In this document: piece by piece, positions 31,997-40,513 of the stretch
Layout: every line of letters begins with the position of its first letter
How positions within the stretch are numbered: position 1 is the first letter of the stretch
Origin: Evansella sp. AB-P1
GTDB taxonomy: Bacteria; Bacillota; Bacilli; Bacillales; Salisediminibacteriaceae
NCBI RefSeq assembly: GCF_029688925.1
Contig: NZ_JARUKY010000017.1
Coordinates: forward strand, 1-64,000
Length of the DNA stretch: 64,000 bases
Reading direction: 5' to 3'
The notes under the pieces: model-generated
The model's input: only the letters and a program-made list of their open reading frames with translations
The model's database searches: none
What the model was told of the DNA's origin: nothing
Translations under genes and position numbers: made by a program

Positions 31997-33508
31997 TTAT
32001 AAGAGGGGTGACAATAATCGTGAAGTTGATTCGATGATTTTATGGGTGAAAGATCGTTTCTTAAATACATCGCGACGGATGATTGTTGAATGCTCCATAT
32101 CGTAAATGAAATCACTTACTAATTTCTCCACACTTCTAGTTTGATATAAAAAGGCATTCGCTTCAAAATTTAAATGAAAGCTTCTCATATCCATATTTGC
32201 TGTACCAATAGATGCTATTTCGTGATCTACGATAATTAATTTACTGTGCATAAAACCACGGTGGTATTCGTATATTTGTACACCAGCATCTAACAACTCT
32301 GGAAAATACGATCTTGAAGCATAAAAAACAATTCGTTTATCCGGTCTACTAGGAACTAATATTCTTACATCTACTCCACTAAGAGAAGCAATTTTTATTG
32401 CGCTTAATATATCATCGTCAGGAATAAAGTATGGGGATGCTATCCAAATGGAACGCTTTGCTGATGTAATCATGGTAAAAAATAGCTTTTTTAATATTTC
32501 CCACCTCGTATCAGGTCCACTAGCAATGATTTGTACTCCCCCTTCATCTACCCTCTTAGGTAAATCAGGAGATAAGTAGCTTTGCTTTAAGGCTGCTTCA
32601 TTTGTTGCATAATACCAATCTCGTAAAAAGATAAGTTGTAGACTTCTAATTGCTTCTCCCTGTACAAATAAATGAGTATCTCTCCAATGACCGAAGTAGC
32701 GATTTTTCCCTAAGTATTCATCACCGATATTTAGTCCACCAATAAATCCGTACTTTGTATCTACTACTATTATTTTTCTATGATTTCTGTAGTTAATTCG
32801 ATGATTAAATAAAGGGATCTTTACAGGTGAAAATGGAACCATGTTTACCCCTGCTTCTTTTAATTCCTGAACATACTCTTTTTTTAATTTCCATGAACCC
32901 ACAGAATCGTACAAAAAACGAACGTGCACTCCTTCTTTTGCTTTTTGAATTAAAATATCCTTAATTTCATACCCTATTTGATCGTCTCTAACAATGTAAT
33001 ACTCCATATGTATATGATCTTCAGCGTTTTTTAAGGCTTGTTTAATAAATGTGAAGGTTTCCTTCCCATCTGTAAGTACTTTCGTATCTGTTTGAAAAGA
33101 AATAGGAGTATTGGCTAATTTATGTGCCAAGCGGAATAATTTTTGTTGATGAGATGCCATCTCATTAATTTTCGATTCATCTATTGGTCGATTCCCTTCA
33201 ATGCGATGAAAAGCTTGTTCATCCAAAATAGCTTTTTTCGTAAACGACTTTCGTTTCCGGAAATTTTGACCAAACATTAGATAAAAAAAGAAGCCGATAA
33301 TTGGAAATATTGCTAATACCATTAACCATGTAACTGTTTTTGATGGATCTCTATTTTCTAAAAAAATGACGATAGCGATAAAGAAAGCTGACAAGGAAAA
33401 AATTATACTAATTCCCCCTACAAGCCAGTTCTCCCAATATTCATTAGTAATCAATAAAATGACTACCATAATTGCTAAAAAAAAGATGATTTGTAAGCGC
33501 TTTAACAT
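31997..33508 (-). CDS. cls: Cardiolipin synthase
   Basis: Joins two phosphatidylglycerols into cardiolipin at the membrane. The 503-residue protein has two N-terminal helices (about 5-23 and 32-55, with the PLDNc motif WLMVLAIFPIIGFFFYLMFG) and two phospholipase-D domains with the HKD motifs HRKIIVVDTKYGFIGG and HSKLIIVDHEIASIGTANMD. The size is that of Bacillus Cls proteins. AGGAG lies before the ATG. A loose hairpin (31936-31987) follows the gene. cls does not stand between coiA and mecA in B. subtilis, so it was inserted or lost differentially here. Confidence 0.94.
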   Translation of the reverse strand: MLKRLQIIFFLAIMVVILLITNEYWENWLVGGISIIFSLSAFFIAIVIFLENRDPSKTVTWLMVLAIFPIIGFFFYLMFGQNFRKRKSFTKKAILDEQAFHRIEGNRPIDESKINEMASHQQKLFRLAHKLANTPISFQTDTKVLTDGKETFTFIKQALKNAEDHIHMEYYIVRDDQIGYEIKDILIQKAKEGVHVRFLYDSVGSWKLKKEYVQELKEAGVNMVPFSPVKIPLFNHRINYRNHRKIIVVDTKYGFIGGLNIGDEYLGKNRYFGHWRDTHLFVQGEAIRSLQLIFLRDWYYATNEAALKQSYLSPDLPKRVDEGGVQIIASGPDTRWEILKKLFFTMITSAKRSIWIASPYFIPDDDILSAIKIASLSGVDVRILVPSRPDKRIVFYASRSYFPELLDAGVQIYEYHRGFMHSKLIIVDHEIASIGTANMDMRSFHLNFEANAFLYQTRSVEKLVSDFIYDMEHSTIIRRDVFKKRSFTHKIIESTSRLLSPLL

Positions 33509-34095
33509 AAATATCTCCTCATATCTCTTTATGGAGTATTGTTTGTTGCTATAATCTAATACTACTATAAAAATGGAGGTACTACTATAAAAAACATCTT
33601 ATAAATATGGATCTTTACTGTAAATAACGTGTTTCAAAGTACTTTTCTAGACCATCCATTAACACAGCCTATAATATTAGAAAAGCGTAGGGTACTCTAA
33701 TTTCGCCTAGGTGCAGCCTACCGCATGTAAGCAACAGCGCAATGTCGACATCCGCGATCTCCAACCACAAGCAAATGTTCTGGCAGATAAATAGTGCGAT
33801 CTTATACTTTTACTGCATGCATAACTGCAACTAATGCTTTCGCCGTTCTTGGCGATAAAACAAGTTTGTTTATCGGCCAGGTTATTTGACCTCAAATACA
33901 AGTATTGCCTGAATACACTTCCTCGCACATTTGCGATCGAGTTTACCCAGGAGTAGATGGGCAAAAATTTAGCCGATCATTGAAAAAAATGTCCATATGG
34001 GGGAATTTTATAAACAATATACAATAAAAGCACCACACAAGTTTTTATATGAAAAACATGTGTGGTGCTTTTAATTAATTGATAAGCCATAAGCA
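33509..34095. other. Intergenic region with an odd G+C-richer segment
   Basis: From about 33677 to 33980 the sequence is visibly richer in G and C than its surroundings. It begins like family A (AGAAAAGCGTAGGGTACTCT, then AATTTCGCCTAGGTGCAGCC), then becomes unrelated and contains several short dyads (CGCCGTTCTTGGCG, GATAAAACAAG with CTTGTTTATC). An 85-codon frame across it on the minus strand has no RBS and an unlikely composition. I see no gene. Confidence 0.5.
34026..34072. terminator. Terminator of mecA
   Basis: A perfect 14-bp outer stem (AAAAGCACCACACA / TGTGTGGTGCTTTT) with further pairing inside. It lies 24 nt beyond the mecA stop. Confidence 0.92.
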
Positions 34096-34749
34096 TTATG
34101 AAAAATTCGCTTTAATATTTTCTAGAGCATTTTCTTCGATAATTACCTTACCATACTCCTCAATACGATGAATGGTAATATCAGATTCATAGCCAAATTC
34201 AAGCATACGACTTAAGAGATCGTCTTGTTCTTCATCACTATACTTTTCATCCAACGTAACATAAATATAGTAAACCCCTTGGAAGTGGTAAAGGGCAGTT
34301 TCTACATCCTCATCAAATGCATGACTCAATAAAATGATATCTTCAAAATCTTGAAACCCAACAACAACACTTAATGAGTCTTCCCTTATAATATCAGAAT
34401 CCTTTTCCGATGCAAATTGGCTATCTAGCATTTCAACAATGTTATCATCCACAGGCATCTCATCCTTTTCATCATCTACTGGAATTTCAATTTTCATATT
34501 TCCATCACTCATTTGTCCGCGAGTTACAATGATTTCAAGTCCGTTTTCTAGTGCATGTACTTGAACCCATAAAGGGCCTGACATTTCAAAGTTTTCTTGA
34601 TCATTTGCTTCATTCATCATTTCAAAGAATAATTCCTCACCACGTTCCCGATTATACCAAATTTCATCTTTATTAAATCCTCGGTCCTCCATGTCGTGAT
34701 AAGTAATATAAAACTTTATGGTAGTATCATTAATTCTTTCTATCTCCAT
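34096..34749 (-). CDS. mecA: Adaptor protein MecA
   Basis: Targets ComK and other proteins to ClpCP and activates ClpC oligomers. The 217-residue protein has the substrate-binding N-terminal domain (MEIERINDTTIKFYITYHDM, a near-invariant opening with DIEDRGF-type DMEDRGF) and the C-terminal ClpC-binding domain (about 125-217, VVGFQDFEDIILLSH, LYHFQGVYYIYV, YESDITIHRIEEYGKVI). An acidic linker joins them. AAGGGTGAGAA precedes the ATG. It stands upstream of coiA and next to a terC-like gene and spx, as in B. subtilis. Confidence 0.95.
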   Translation of the reverse strand: MEIERINDTTIKFYITYHDMEDRGFNKDEIWYNRERGEELFFEMMNEANDQENFEMSGPLWVQVHALENGLEIIVTRGQMSDGNMKIEIPVDDEKDEMPVDDNIVEMLDSQFASEKDSDIIREDSLSVVVGFQDFEDIILLSHAFDEDVETALYHFQGVYYIYVTLDEKYSDEEQDDLLSRMLEFGYESDITIHRIEEYGKVIIEENALENIKANFS

Positions 34750-35072
34750 TTGTTCTCACCCTTCCTTCTGTAAAATTTCGAGAACAATCTCCTACACAAT
34801 GTATGAGTATTTATTACCCATTAGCATTTTAAGTAAACCTATATAAAACTTATCTATATTCTAAGCTATTCAGTTTAGAAATGAAATAGAAACATTTATA
34901 AATTTTCATTTAACAGCTTTAATATAGATCATCTATTACTAGCAGGTTAGTGTTCTTAAATGATACAAGCTTGTATATATATTATAGAAGATTCCTTGTC
35001 TTCTTTCGATGGCAATGACTTATTTTGACTTATATACCTATTTTAATTGTTTGACCAAGGAGGAATCAACCT
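34750..35072. other. Divergent promoter region of mecA and the TerC gene
   Basis: This 323-nt AT-rich region was searched by eye for a yybP-ykoY (manganese) riboswitch before the TerC gene; none was found. A TACAAGCTTGTA palindrome at 34967-34978 is the only dyad noted. Confidence 0.4.
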
Positions 35073-35768
35073 TTGAGCTCAGAATTTCTAATTTCGCTAT
35101 TAACTATTATTGGAATTGACATTATTCTTGGTGGTGATAATGCTATTGTCGTAGCTCTAGCATGTAGGCAATTACCGCCACATTTAAGGAATAAAGCAAT
35201 CATTGCAGGTATATTATTTGCAATAGCTGCAAGAGGTCTCCTAACAATCATTGCTGTTCAATTGTTAGCCATTCCATATTTAATGACAATTGGGGGCGTT
35301 TTATTGCTTTGGATTGCTTTCCGGTTATTAACTACAACAGAAGAGGAACATAACATCTCAGGAGAAGCAAAGGTTAGTGATGCTATTAAAACGATTGTAA
35401 TTGCTGATGTAGTAATGGGATTTGATAATGTTCTAGCTGTAGCTGGAGCAGCGAATGGTAATATGGTCCTCGTTGTAATTGGATTACTTGTCTCCGTTCC
35501 AATTATTATTTGGGGTAGTAAACTTATCTTATTTTTAATGAATAGGTTCTCCTTTATCGTTTATATTGGAGCAGGAATTCTCATATATACTTCTAGTAGG
35601 ATGATCTTACATGAAATAAAAGTTGCTGAGATGGTATATCAGATTGGAATAAATGGTCATATTTTTACATTGCTTTTAATTGTAGCTGTACTAATGATTG
35701 GCTGGCTATATAATCACATTAAAGGCATTCAATGGTTCCATACATTTCGAAATAATAATAAGAACTAA
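35073..35768 (+). CDS. TerC-family membrane protein (YjbE-like)
   Basis: A 231-residue integral membrane protein with seven hydrophobic helices. The two TerC signature blocks carry the metal-binding acids: IGIDIILGGDNAIVVALA near residue 12 and IVIADVVMGFDNVLAVAGAA near residue 108. Related B. subtilis proteins (YkoY/MeeY, YceF/MeeF) move Mn2+ and help load exported enzymes; YjbE is the positional equivalent. Translation starts at TTG after CAAGGAGG. A shared terminator separates it from the convergent spx. Confidence 0.9.
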   Translation: MSSEFLISLLTIIGIDIILGGDNAIVVALACRQLPPHLRNKAIIAGILFAIAARGLLTIIAVQLLAIPYLMTIGGVLLLWIAFRLLTTTEEEHNISGEAKVSDAIKTIVIADVVMGFDNVLAVAGAANGNMVLVVIGLLVSVPIIIWGSKLILFLMNRFSFIVYIGAGILIYTSSRMILHEIKVAEMVYQIGINGHIFTLLLIVAVLMIGWLYNHIKGIQWFHTFRNNNKN

Positions 35769-35792
35769 ATAGTTCTTGTCTACAAGGATAGC

Positions 35793-35827
35793 AACAGGCC
35801 TCCTACCTATTTAGTAGAAGGCCTGTT
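35793..35827. terminator. Bidirectional terminator between terC and spx
   Basis: AACAGGCCTCCTAC and GTAGAAGGCCTGTT pair over 14 positions with one mismatch. It lies in the 61-nt gap between the convergent genes. Confidence 0.85.
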
Positions 35828-35829
35828 CA

Positions 35830-36231
35830 TTATTCATTAACTAATTTTTTTGTAGCTTCCTGAAGTTGGAATGTACGAACTTTCCTTGGTAAGAATCGAC
35901 GAATTTCCGCTTCATTATAACCTACTTGAATTCGCTTTTCATCCAAAATAATCGGTCTACGTAAAAGACCAGGGTGATCACTAATCAACTTAAATAAATC
36001 TTGAAGTGGCATGGAATCTAGTTCCACTTCCAACTCTTGAAACACTTTTGAACGTGTAGAAATAATCTCATCAGTACCATCCTCTGTCATTCGAATAACC
36101 TCTTTTACTTCTTCTACTGATAATGGTTCTGAAAAAATATTACGTTCAACAAAATCAATATTGTTTTCCTGTAACCAAGCCTTTGCTTTACGACATGAAG
36201 TACAGCTTGGTGATGTAAATAGTGTAACCAT
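35830..36231 (-). CDS. spxA: Global stress regulator Spx
   Basis: Binds the alpha C-terminal domain of RNA polymerase and redirects it to thiol-stress genes. The redox switch C10-T-S-C13 lies in [20 protein letters not shown]. Downstream are the ArsC-fold blocks [15 protein letters not shown] and [15 protein letters not shown], which include the arginine that senses the sulfonate or disulfide environment. The start at 36231 gives 133 residues (131 in B. subtilis); an ATG three codons upstream sits too close to the RBS. Its proteolytic adaptor SpxH is at 26923. In B. subtilis it is co-transcribed with yjbC; here about 590 nt separate them. Confidence 0.96.
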   Translation of the reverse strand: MVTLFTSPSCTSCRKAKAWLQENNIDFVERNIFSEPLSVEEVKEVIRMTEDGTDEIISTRSKVFQELEVELDSMPLQDLFKLISDHPGLLRRPIILDEKRIQVGYNEAEIRRFLPRKVRTFQLQEATKKLVNE

Positions 36232-36240
36232 GTATCCCAT

Positions 36241-36668
36241 TCTCCCTTCCCTTTTTTATCTTGAAAGAAGTTTATATGTTAATGTTATAATGTATAATTA
36301 TGTTACAATTTTTATTATACTATAATTATTATAAATTGAGTAGGTGAAATTAATAATTAATTACATTGTTTTTAACTTTAAATTATTGTCCCATGTCTTT
36401 ATACCCTATAAAATAAAAAATTAAACATCTTCATTTTTTTTTTAATTTCTAACGATTTTATTAGTTACTTCTTATGTAATACCTATTTTCTATATCTAAA
36501 AGAGTTACCTTCTTTGTTATAATAATAAATATACCTCTTGTAAACAAAATAAATATATTAAATTAAATAATTTTCAATTAGCATTACATATTATCAATGG
36601 TTATAGTTTCTTTTCACAATATGCGAAGAGGATAAAAGTGAGGATGTATAAAACAACCTCACTTATTG
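36241..36668. other. AT-rich intergenic region upstream of spx
   Basis: About 430 nt of very AT-rich sequence containing the spx promoter region and, at its right end, the terminator of the small basic gene (36636-36664). No gene or repeat copy was seen. Confidence 0.45.
36636..36664 (-). terminator. Terminator of the 42-aa gene
   Basis: AAGTGAGG / CCTCACTT (8 bp) followed by TTTTATC on the minus strand, 5 nt after the small gene's stop. Confidence 0.75.
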
Positions 36669-36797
36669 TTAAGCAATCGTTTTAGAGTTAGAAACAGGAT
36701 TCCTTTTAGGCACCTTATTTACTTCATCCCACTTTCTCTTTAAGAGATCCTTCCAAAGTTCCTTTTTTAGCTTTTTTCTTTTTGTACTTCCTTTCAT
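36669..36797 (-). CDS. Small basic protein, 42 aa
   Basis: A 42-residue, strongly basic protein (MKGSTKRKKLKKELWKDLLK, then RKWDEVNKVPKRNPVSNSKT IA). AAAGGAG lies 8 nt before the ATG and a terminator follows immediately, so it is well framed as a gene. The amphipathic basic helix would suit RNA or DNA binding, but no family is recognised. It separates spx from yjbC. Confidence 0.6.
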   Translation of the reverse strand: MKGSTKRKKLKKELWKDLLKRKWDEVNKVPKRNPVSNSKTIA

Positions 36798-36830
36798 ATA
36801 AAACACTCCTTTCTATTACTTTTGTCAAGC

Positions 36831-37394
36831 TTAAGAAGAAGTATGCGCATTTTCCTTATCAAAGGTAAATACTTTCTCAGGAGGATCATAAGCTTCTCCA
36901 TATAATTGTACATCTTTATACGTGTGAATCATTTTATACGTATGAAGCATTTTTTCATAAATACTCTCTTCTGATTCATCTGTTGGAGACCAGTATAAAA
37001 TTTCTAATTCATTAATTTCACCTGTATCTAACGATCTCCGTCTATATCCTATAGATTTTGCGTGTGTAAAGCCTTCTCGATTATAGAATTGTTGTCTTTT
37101 TCTTGTATCCGTATCTTCGTAATCGATTGGTTCAACCTCTAATATGATTGGTTTTTCTTTTAGCTTTAATTTGTCTAATAATTTTTTACCCAAGCCTTGA
37201 CCCCGAGCTGCTTTAGAGACAAACAAATAATCAACAAAAATAAAATCTTCCATCTCCACATACATTAGAACGTGATTTGAACTTTCATCCTTCTTATAAA
37301 TGTCCTTCTTATCCTTTAACAAAAGCTCCATATGCTCTTGGGATTTCATTTCTTCAATTGGAAAATACTGATTTAATTTTTCATACCAATTCAT
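36831..37394 (-). CDS. yjbC: GNAT acetyltransferase YjbC
   Basis: A 187-residue GNAT protein nearly collinear with B. subtilis YjbC: MNWYEKLNQYFPIEEMKSQE at the start, the acetyl-CoA loop FVSKAARGQGLGKKLL, then YNREGFTHAKSIGYRRRSLD and LEILYWSPTDESEE. The substrate is unknown; in B. subtilis it shares an operon with spx. The start at 37394 matches the family and has GGAGG upstream (11-nt spacing); 13 earlier codons were rejected. Confidence 0.9.
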   Translation of the reverse strand: MNWYEKLNQYFPIEEMKSQEHMELLLKDKKDIYKKDESSNHVLMYVEMEDFIFVDYLFVSKAARGQGLGKKLLDKLKLKEKPIILEVEPIDYEDTDTRKRQQFYNREGFTHAKSIGYRRRSLDTGEINELEILYWSPTDESEESIYEKMLHTYKMIHTYKDVQLYGEAYDPPEKVFTFDKENAHTSS

Positions 37395-37607
37395 GAATTG
37401 TAAAACCTCCATAAAATTACAAATGTTCACCATGTTGTTCCTTCTTACTTATATTATATGCGATATATATGGAATGATAAACAAGGTTCCTTCCAGTTTA
37501 ACCTTTATTTTCTTATCTGTAGCTTATTCTACAGTTGCTAATATTCAAATGGATAGAGTTACACAGTTTTCCTATGGAAACCTCCCTTATTCTTGAATAA
37601 TAAATTA

Positions 37608-37643
37608 AAACGGCTAGTAAACATGAAGTATGCTCCTAGCCGT
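37608..37643 (-). terminator. Terminator of the DUF4015 gene
   Basis: ACGGCTAG / CTAGCCGT (8 bp) with a long loop, followed by TTTTAATTTA on the minus strand, 12 nt past the stop. Confidence 0.78.
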
Positions 37644-37654
37644 CAATGAATCAA

Positions 37655-38866
37655 TTATGGATTTAAATAATTTACCCCTTGTGTATATCTATTATTGGCA
37701 TTCCAAAGAAGGAACTCATTAACCCCATTTTCATAAAGAGCTCTTATTTGAGCCTCAATCTCATCAGTGCCATACGGGATATAATTACCCGATCCTAGCC
37801 ATGAAGCAGTAAAATCTTGTAGCCATGGTCTAGAGGTTGGTGGATCATCAAGCTGATTTAATAAATCAAGCTCTCGCGTAATATATTCTGACATTAATTC
37901 GTACGGATACAGGTCTGGTTTATCTATACCAAAATGCGGAGTCCAATGACTCGGATAAGGCATCGACGAAATAACATCCAATGGTTCTGATATACGTAAG
38001 AAGTTTTGACCTACACTTGGCGATTCTTCAATCGTTACTGTATATCCAAAAATATCAACTGAAACATCCACTCCGTAAGGCTCTAGTCGTTCCGCTGCAT
38101 ATGCAACAAAGTCTGAAACGGCATCAACACGTCTCTTTACATTATCTTCACCATCTTTATATTTTCCAGTATCATAATCTAAAACATCTTCTCGACTGTT
38201 AAAGCCTTCTGCAAAGCGTACATAATCGAATTGAATTTCCTGAAAGCCCATGTGAACAGCTTTTTCTGCAATATCTAAATTATATTCCCAAACTTCCTCT
38301 AAGAATGGATTAACGAATGCCTCTCCTCGATTATTCTTCCACACTTGACCATTTTGTGTAAAAGATAGATCTGGCCTTTTTTCTGCTAAAACAGAGTCTT
38401 TAAAAACAACGATTCGAGCAATTGGATAAATTTGATGTTCCTCTAACGTGCGCATCATATTTTCCGGATCACCAATCATATTTTGAGAAATTTCATAAAA
38501 AGGAGAATCCTCGTCAGGTCTAAATGTTAAATAACCGTGATCATCTTTTACATCAATAACCATTGCATTCAAATCGGTACTATCAACAAAATCAACTAAA
38601 TCGGGAAACCTTGTTGGGTGTCCAGCAGAATGTCCTGTCAAGAAAATTCCTCGAACAGCATCAGGATATTCAAAAGCAAATCCTGAATCAAATGAAAAAC
38701 GAGCAATACTTTCAGGCCAAGGCTTTTCTAATAAACGAACATTTTTTTCTGTATGGAAATTACCATTAAGAACTTCTTCCCCTTCATTTGCTTCGTATAC
38801 ATTTTGTCCAACTGATAAAAAGAACAACATCGAAGTAAGAATTAAAACAAATTTTAGTTTCCCCAT
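37655..38866 (-). CDS. Putative exported glycoside hydrolase, DUF4015
   Basis: A 403-residue protein with an N-terminal signal peptide (KLKFVLILTSMLFFLSVG). From about residue 68 it is a TIM-barrel-like domain of the DUF4015/GH-like family: GIFLTGHSAGH, AMVIDVKDDHGYLTF, PIARIVVFKDSVLAEKRPDL, EIQFDYVRF (a probable catalytic region), VSVDIFGYT and NGVNEFLLWNANNRYT. It probably acts on wall or biofilm polysaccharide outside the cell; the substrate is unknown. AAAGGTTGTGAGAG precedes the ATG. The gene stands alone with its own terminator. Confidence 0.88.
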   Translation of the reverse strand: MGKLKFVLILTSMLFFLSVGQNVYEANEGEEVLNGNFHTEKNVRLLEKPWPESIARFSFDSGFAFEYPDAVRGIFLTGHSAGHPTRFPDLVDFVDSTDLNAMVIDVKDDHGYLTFRPDEDSPFYEISQNMIGDPENMMRTLEEHQIYPIARIVVFKDSVLAEKRPDLSFTQNGQVWKNNRGEAFVNPFLEEVWEYNLDIAEKAVHMGFQEIQFDYVRFAEGFNSREDVLDYDTGKYKDGEDNVKRRVDAVSDFVAYAAERLEPYGVDVSVDIFGYTVTIEESPSVGQNFLRISEPLDVISSMPYPSHWTPHFGIDKPDLYPYELMSEYITRELDLLNQLDDPPTSRPWLQDFTASWLGSGNYIPYGTDEIEAQIRALYENGVNEFLLWNANNRYTQGVNYLNP

Positions 38867-39670
38867 TCTCTCACAACCTTTTCTATTTCTGTCTTTCTTA
38901 AGTTGCTTTAATAAGCTAACGATTATGCTGGTAATGTTTCGACGAACTGCATAATCTTTTTAGTCTACATTAAAACGGTTTGTCTTTTTCTTTTCTGAGT
39001 TAATTATACAATGTTAATCGATAAGAACCAATATGAATTTTTTACAAAGTATTTTATTATGTTCAAATGAAAAGTTTCATATCCCTCCAATCTATTCTAA
39101 TCTTCTTCTCCAAAATGGCTATCCTGCTCAGGCTATGTTGTCGTATCTCGTCTTGATCACTCGCAGGAACTTTGTATTGCTTCTAAGAGTAATCCCACGC
39201 ACGATCCGAAAATCCCCTAGCACTTACCGAGTAAGTGCTAGGAAGTTGAGGCCGTGCCCCACGGTAAAGAAGACACGAAGCATGAACAGATGTCGCACTT
39301 ATGCCTGTGGTGAAAGCGTCCGCATGTAACGGATGAACCACACTTGAAAGGATCATTTCATCCGACGTGATGCAAATTTTTCATTAGTATAAAGGTTTTC
39401 TGTTATTGGATGGGATAAATTTAATTTTGACTAGAGTATTAGTTACTTTATTATTATGAGTAAAGACAAAGTTTCATGAAATTGTTTTTTAAAATGGTTA
39501 TGTTAAAAAACTTGTTTTTCAAAGAGATTAATAACTTTATCTTTTATCAACAAAAGGTGTTTAAAAGTCAGGATAAAAATTTTTTCATTGACACTCACAA
39601 AATAATCAGATATAATATTGAACAATATACACTTTTATCATTGCAATCAATATTAAGGAGGAGATTATGT
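38867..39670. other. Long intergenic region with family-B copy
   Basis: This 804-nt region holds family-B copy 3 (39125-39375). The stretch 39476-39670 is open in the frame of the HD gene, but it is Lys/Phe/Asn-rich and has no RBS. I treat it as leader. No other gene was seen. Confidence 0.5.
39125..39375 (+). repeat. Interspersed repeat, family B, copy 3
   Basis: It contains CACGATCCGAAAATCCCCTA, CCGTGCCCCACGGTAAAGAA, AGATGTCGCACTTATGCCTG, TGGTGAAAGCGTCCGCATGT and AACGGATGAA, as in copies 4 and 5. A perfect 12-bp hairpin, CCTAGCACTTAC-CGA-GTAAGTGCTAGG in two arms (39216-39227, 39231-39242), lies inside. The equivalent hairpin in copy 4 shows paired base changes. Confidence 0.8.
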
Positions 39671-40216
39671 ATGGAACGTGTCACTTTGCTTCGTATATAC
39701 GGTCATCCTATTGCCCAAAAATATGTGAAACGATCTGGTCTTGCTCACGCTATTTCCACAGCAAACATCGCCTTCGACTATGCTATTGAAAGAAAGATTA
39801 ATCCTGATTTAGCTGTCAAAGCAGCATTTTTACATGATATAGGACATTTTAATTGGTATAAAAATGGATCGTGGGATTATCACACATACAGAGAAAATGA
39901 TATACATGCTATAAAAGGGGCTGAAAGAGCTCATAAATTACTCATTAGACTCGGTGAAGAACCCGTACACGCAAAAAAAATCGCCCTTGCAATCCTCCTC
40001 CATACTGATTCTTATTTACCTGATGGAAAGCTAAAATTAGAACCACTTCAAGAAATTGTTGCATTGGCTGATGAAGCAGACGAAGAGCCTGGTGGAAATC
40101 ACCATTATAAACCAATTTCTGAAAAAGAAGCCATTGAAAAAATTAAAGAATTAGATAGGAAAATTGAAATGAAAATACCAACCTATTATAACGAGAATGG
40201 GCAACCAGCTTCTTAG
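39671..40216 (+). CDS. HD-domain phosphohydrolase
   Basis: A 181-residue metal-dependent HD-superfamily protein. H..HD..D ligands are seen as SGLAHAISTANIAF, AAFLHDIGHFNWY and the later ILLHTDSYLPDG and ADEADEEP. It resembles YpgQ/YfbR-type small HD proteins that hydrolyse nucleotides or related phosphoesters; the substrate is unknown. The ATG at 39671 has AAGGAGGAG 7 nt upstream and excludes a 65-codon leader frame. The stop codon lies inside the terminator hairpin that follows. Confidence 0.82.
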   Translation: MERVTLLRIYGHPIAQKYVKRSGLAHAISTANIAFDYAIERKINPDLAVKAAFLHDIGHFNWYKNGSWDYHTYRENDIHAIKGAERAHKLLIRLGEEPVHAKKIALAILLHTDSYLPDGKLKLEPLQEIVALADEADEEPGGNHHYKPISEKEAIEKIKELDRKIEMKIPTYYNENGQPAS

Positions 40217-40254
40217 TGATAATGACTCTTTTAAGGTCAATCACTCTTTTTTTT
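40215..40254 (+). terminator. Terminator of the HD gene
   Basis: AGTGAT / ATCACT and TGAC / GTCA form a bulged stem that starts in the stop codon, with eight Ts following. Confidence 0.82.
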
Positions 40255-40316
40255 ATTGACGACTTTAACGTTTGGTGGTAGATTAATAGTATCAACTACA
40301 AAAAGATACTTTCTTT

Positions 40317-40428
40317 AAAAAGGGGAGTAGCGACCAAACGGTTAATGAGTCGTCATTTCAGTGGTATATTCCGCTCGGTTCATTAAGCTTTGTAAGTTTA
40401 TTCTTTACAGAGTACGCAAGACCTTTTT
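40317..40428 (+). ncRNA. Manganese riboswitch (yybP-ykoY family)
   Basis: The yybP-ykoY consensus is present in order: AAAAAGGGGAGTAGCG at the 5' side, GTCGTCA in the second leg, a hairpin (AGTGGTATATTCCGCT), then the 3' side CGCAAGACCTTTTT. The outer helix P1 is AAAAAGG (40317-40323) paired with CCTTTTT (40422-40428). That 3' strand is also the start of the terminator stem at 40418-40481. So Mn2+ binding, which stabilises P1, should prevent termination and switch the downstream antiporter on. The family and its Mn2+ specificity are established knowledge; this example is inferred from the sequence. Confidence 0.93.
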
Positions 40429-40486
40429 ATGAAATATTCCTTTACTTCAATTCAGTAAAGGCTATTTCATAAAGAGGTCTTTTTTT
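40418..40486 (+). terminator. Riboswitch-controlled terminator
   Basis: AAGACCTTTTTATGAAATA (40418-40436) pairs with TATTTCATAAAGAGGTCTT (40463-40481). An inner CCTTTACT / AGTAAAGG stem and a T-run complete it. Its 5' arm is shared with riboswitch P1, giving the two mutually exclusive states. Confidence 0.92.
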
Positions 40487-40513
40487 GTATGTAAATTAGG
40501 AGGAAATCAGATT

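Noticed and set aside
33707-33964. 85-codon minus-strand frame in the G+C-richer segment
   Set aside because: No RBS, Cys/Ser/Arg-heavy composition typical of non-coding DNA, and the segment begins like a non-coding repeat.
34750-35072. Expected manganese riboswitch before the TerC-family gene
   Set aside because: The GGGGAGTAG and CAAGACC blocks of yybP-ykoY RNAs are absent; the only clear copy is at 40317-40428.
37393-37596. 67-codon plus-strand frame upstream of yjbC
   Set aside because: It overlaps the yjbC start and RBS region on the other strand and has no convincing initiation site.
39476-39670. 65-residue N-terminal extension of the HD protein
   Set aside because: A strong AAGGAGGAG site precedes the ATG at 39671 and the extension is a low-complexity Lys/Phe/Asn run without a start signal.
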